Source: Actinomycetes bacterium (GTDB lineage: Bacteria; Actinomycetota; Actinomycetes; Actinomycetales; Demequinaceae). Taken from it: a DNA stretch of 16,170 nt. This document shows, piece after piece, positions 14,196 to 16,170 of this stretch (the stretch's first letter is position 1; every line of letters begins with the position of its first letter). A program made the translations under genes and the position numbers. Location: positions 1-16,170 of the forward strand of contig JAEYYZ010000173.1 of the NCBI GenBank assembly GCA_023428185.1, written 5' to 3'. The notes under the pieces were generated by a model. It saw only the letters and a program-made list of their open reading frames with translations, was not told the DNA's origin and ran no database searches.

Positions 14196-15422
14196 GTGTT
14201 TACCAACTATCGCGGCATCCTCAGCTACCCCGGAGCTAAGGCCTTCACGTTCTCCGGACTGCTGTCGCGCCTGCCCATTTCGATGTTCAACATCTCGCTC
14301 ATCTTGATGGTGCAGATTCAATACAACTCGTACGAAATGGCAGGCCGAGTCGCCGCGATCGGCGTTCTGGTGTGGGCACTACAGACAGTTCCCACCGCGC
14401 GCTTGGCTGATCGTTTGGGGCAACGTGCAGCCATGATTCCGCTCACGGCCCTGTACGTCACGGGCGCCGCGCTGGCGCTGTGGACTGCCATGACACGCGG
14501 ACCCGAATGGATGCTGTGGATCGCAGTAGCGATCGCCTCGGTGAGTGGGCCACTCGGTTCTCTGACACGCGCACGCTGGTCCAATATCCTCAAGACCGAC
14601 AAAGAGATCCACTCGGCCTTTGCGCTTGAAGGCGCTCTCGATGAGGTGCTCTTCATTGGCGGACCGGCTCTAGCCACCATCCTCGCCACAGCGGTGTGGC
14701 CGGGGGCCGGCTTGGTGGTGTGCACCGTGGGCTCGCTCATCGGCATCGTCATATTGCTCTCCCAAACCGCCACCGAGCCGCCGCGCCGTAGCGAAACCGG
14801 AGGCGTGAGCCTGGGGCTCAAGATTCCGGCTGCCGTACTGGGAGTCACGCTCATCTCGCTGGGGCTCGGACTCATGTTTGGCGCGCTCGACATCTCCGCC
14901 GTGGGTTTTGCCGACGAACGCGGATTCAAAGCCATCGCCGGGGTGTTGATTGCCGCGCTCGCCCTGGGTTCACTCACGGGTGGACTGCTGTATGGCGCTA
15001 AGCACTTCCGTACCCCGTTGTGGATTCGCACCGTGGTGGGAACAGGCGCGGTGGCGATGGGCTTTGCCGCTCTCGCGTTCTCACCCAACCTCATCGTCTT
15101 TGGAGTAATCGGCTTTGTAGCGGGCGCCACCATCGCGCCCACCATGACCAACGTGGACAACGTGGTGCAGCGCGTCGTCGCACGTGACCAAATCACCGAA
15201 GGCATGGCTTGGGTGCGCATAGGCCTGGGTATTGGCGTGGCAGGCGGTGCGTGGGCAGCTGGCTATTTGCTGGATCACTACGGTTCGCGTTGGGGCTTGG
15301 CGCTCACCGCGGCGGCCGGCGTACTGACTCTTGTCATTGCCGTGGCCACCATTCCGTGGCTTAAGCGCGGCACCGAGCGGGCGCCAGTCACGGACGACGC
15401 CGAGCTCACCAGTCGTGCATAG
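14196..15422 (+). CDS. Major facilitator superfamily transporter
   Basis: A 408-residue polytopic membrane protein with about 11-12 hydrophobic segments. Seen: N-terminal YRGILSYPGAKAFTFSG and RLPISMFNISL, common in a group of actinobacterial MFS proteins of unknown substrate; the loop 2-3 motif ARLADRLGQRAAM (68-80), a version of the MFS A-motif G-x-L-a-D-r-x-G-r-k/r; a charged central loop near TATEPPRRSETGG; and a short cytoplasmic C-terminus. Family knowledge: secondary transport, usually proton-driven, of sugars, drugs or metabolites. Substrate is not predictable. It follows the two lipoprotein genes by 36 bases, so co-transcription is likely and a functional link with the cell surface is possible. 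Its last 17 bases overlap the convergent dehydratase gene. Confidence 0.9.
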   Translation: MFTNYRGILSYPGAKAFTFSGLLSRLPISMFNISLILMVQIQYNSYEMAGRVAAIGVLVWALQTVPTARLADRLGQRAAMIPLTALYVTGAALALWTAMTRGPEWMLWIAVAIASVSGPLGSLTRARWSNILKTDKEIHSAFALEGALDEVLFIGGPALATILATAVWPGAGLVVCTVGSLIGIVILLSQTATEPPRRSETGGVSLGLKIPAAVLGVTLISLGLGLMFGALDISAVGFADERGFKAIAGVLIAALALGSLTGGLLYGAKHFRTPLWIRTVVGTGAVAMGFAALAFSPNLIVFGVIGFVAGATIAPTMTNVDNVVQRVVARDQITEGMAWVRIGLGIGVAGGAWAAGYLLDHYGSRWGLALTAAAGVLTLVIAVATIPWLKRGTERAPVTDDAELTSRA

Positions 15423-16170
15423 TCCCGTCGGTGAGGCGGTTGACAGGTAGGTAGGCGGGCTCGTAGGCGAACTGCTGCGCAGCGTCCCGATCCAACTCCA
15501 CGCCAAGCCCTAGCCGGTCACTGGGGTGCAGCAAACCGTCCTCGAACCGCACCCCCGTGTTGAACACCGAAAGTGTCTCCGGCGAGAACTGCATGAACTC
15601 CTGGATCCCAAAGTTGTGCAACGCAAGGTCGAGGTGGACGTGCGCTGCTTGACCCACCGGGGAAACGTCAGTGGGCCCGTGGAAGCCCGTCTTCACACCG
15701 TAGAGCGCCGCGAAGTCGGCGAGCTTCTTGAGGTGAGTAATGCCGCCGGTGTGGGTCACGGCTGAGCGCACGTAGTCGATAAGCCGCTCGGTAATGAGAG
15801 TCTGGTAGTCGAAGGCCGTATTGAACACCTCGCCAATAGCCAGCGGCGTAGTGGTTTGCGCGCGGACGTAACGCAAGGCGGTGGGATCCTCGGCAGGGGT
15901 GCAGTCCTCTAGCCAGAACAAGTCAAAGGGCTCAAGGCTCTTGCCGAGTTGGGCGGCTTCGCGTGGCGTCATGCGGTGGTGTCCGTCATGCAGGAGTGGC
16001 AGTTCCGGGCCAAAGCTCTCGCGCACGGCTTCAAACACCTTGGGGATATGGCGCAGATAGGCGCGCGTGTCCCACGACTCCTCCACCGGAAGGGTGCGAG
16101 ATTTGCCTGCCGAGCGTCGGGCTGGCTCGTAGTCGTACCTCTCGCCCGCGCCCGCCGCCGATGCCGCTAC
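15406..16170 (-). CDS. manD: D-mannonate dehydratase family (enolase superfamily), C-terminal part (cut by window edge)
   Basis: The last 254 residues of a longer protein; the frame stays open to the right edge, and the N-terminal capping domain lies outside. Seen: HDGHHR (metal ligand Asp and catalytic His of the ManD barrel), WLEDCTPAED, AIGEVFN (two Glu metal ligands), HTGGITHLKKLADFAALYGV, HGPTDVSP (second catalytic His), NFGIQEF, and the family C-terminus AYLPVNRLTDGTMHDW. Family knowledge: ManD/RspA proteins dehydrate D-mannonate to 2-keto-3-deoxygluconate in glucuronate breakdown, but members range from efficient to barely active, and some prefer D-gluconate. The sequence alone does not settle which. 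No uxuB, kdgK or kdgA is in view; they could lie to the right. A Gly/Ala-rich, Arg-rich stretch near the right edge falls in the variable loop before YEPA. Confidence 0.9.
   Translation of the reverse strand, partial: VAASAAGAGERYDYEPARRSAGKSRTLPVEESWDTRAYLRHIPKVFEAVRESFGPELPLLHDGHHRMTPREAAQLGKSLEPFDLFWLEDCTPAEDPTALRYVRAQTTTPLAIGEVFNTAFDYQTLITERLIDYVRSAVTHTGGITHLKKLADFAALYGVKTGFHGPTDVSPVGQAAHVHLDLALHNFGIQEFMQFSPETLSVFNTGVRFEDGLLHPSDRLGLGVELDRDAAQQFAYEPAYLPVNRLTDGTMHDW

Noticed and set aside
14318..15220. Minus-strand open frame of 300 codons
   Set aside because: It is antisense to the MFS gene; its Ser/Thr/Pro/Ala-rich composition is the mirror image of hydrophobic codons.
1..16170. Mobile element, CRISPR array, tRNA or defence island
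   Set aside because: No transposase, integrase, regular direct repeats or cloverleaf was found by reading, and every sizeable frame is explained by a metabolic, membrane or translation gene. A tRNAscan or repeat search was not possible here.

Overview
The window looks like chromosomal DNA of a high-GC Gram-positive bacterium (Actinomycetota, probably Micrococcales). By eye the G+C is about 60-65%. GTG starts are frequent, genes are packed tightly, the sensor kinase is of the actinobacterial NIT/HAMP type, and there are two LppM-like lipoproteins, a family known from mycobacteria and relatives. No tRNA, rRNA, CRISPR array, insertion sequence, phage gene or integrase was seen, and no stretch over 300 bases lacks a gene.

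Layout, left to right. (1) 1-1694, minus: N-terminal 564 residues of a membrane sensor histidine kinase, running off the left edge. (2) 1864-2826, plus: PIG3-type NAD(P)H:quinone oxidoreductase. (3) 6305-2831, minus: a likely transcription unit of serS, a Cof-type HAD phosphatase and a YihS-like sugar isomerase of the AGE family. (4) 6343-7506, plus: a membrane-anchored lipid (diacylglycerol) kinase. (5) 9256-7503, minus: a GT2-like glycosyltransferase coupled to pheA. (6) 9372-11051, plus: pgm, phosphoglucomutase. (7) 12529-11048, minus: an intracellular GH43 glycosidase. (8) 12622-15422, plus: two tandem LppM-like lipoproteins and an MFS permease. (9) 16170-15406, minus: the C-terminal 254 residues of an enolase-superfamily D-mannonate dehydratase, running off the right edge.

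The content is mostly housekeeping (SerS, PheA, Pgm, lipid kinase) mixed with carbohydrate genes (GH43, AGE isomerase, ManD, Pgm, HAD sugar-phosphatase type). The carbohydrate genes fit a plant-polysaccharide or uronate-using lifestyle, but they are scattered over separate transcription units rather than forming one locus.

Two organisational patterns stand out. First, at all four convergent junctions the genes end within a few bases of each other or overlap (gap of 4; overlaps of 4, 4 and 17 bases), leaving no room for a terminator. Second, five starts that lack a Shine-Dalgarno sequence have a TAnnnT -10-like hexamer ending 6 or 7 bases before the start codon, and two more have a CAnnnT hexamer preceded by TGn. 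That is the layout of leaderless transcripts. I found no clearly new multi-gene system. The best leads are the leaderless pattern, a GT2-like protein with a broken DXD motif fused translationally to pheA, the tandem LppM pair beside an MFS permease, and palindromes in two divergent promoter regions.
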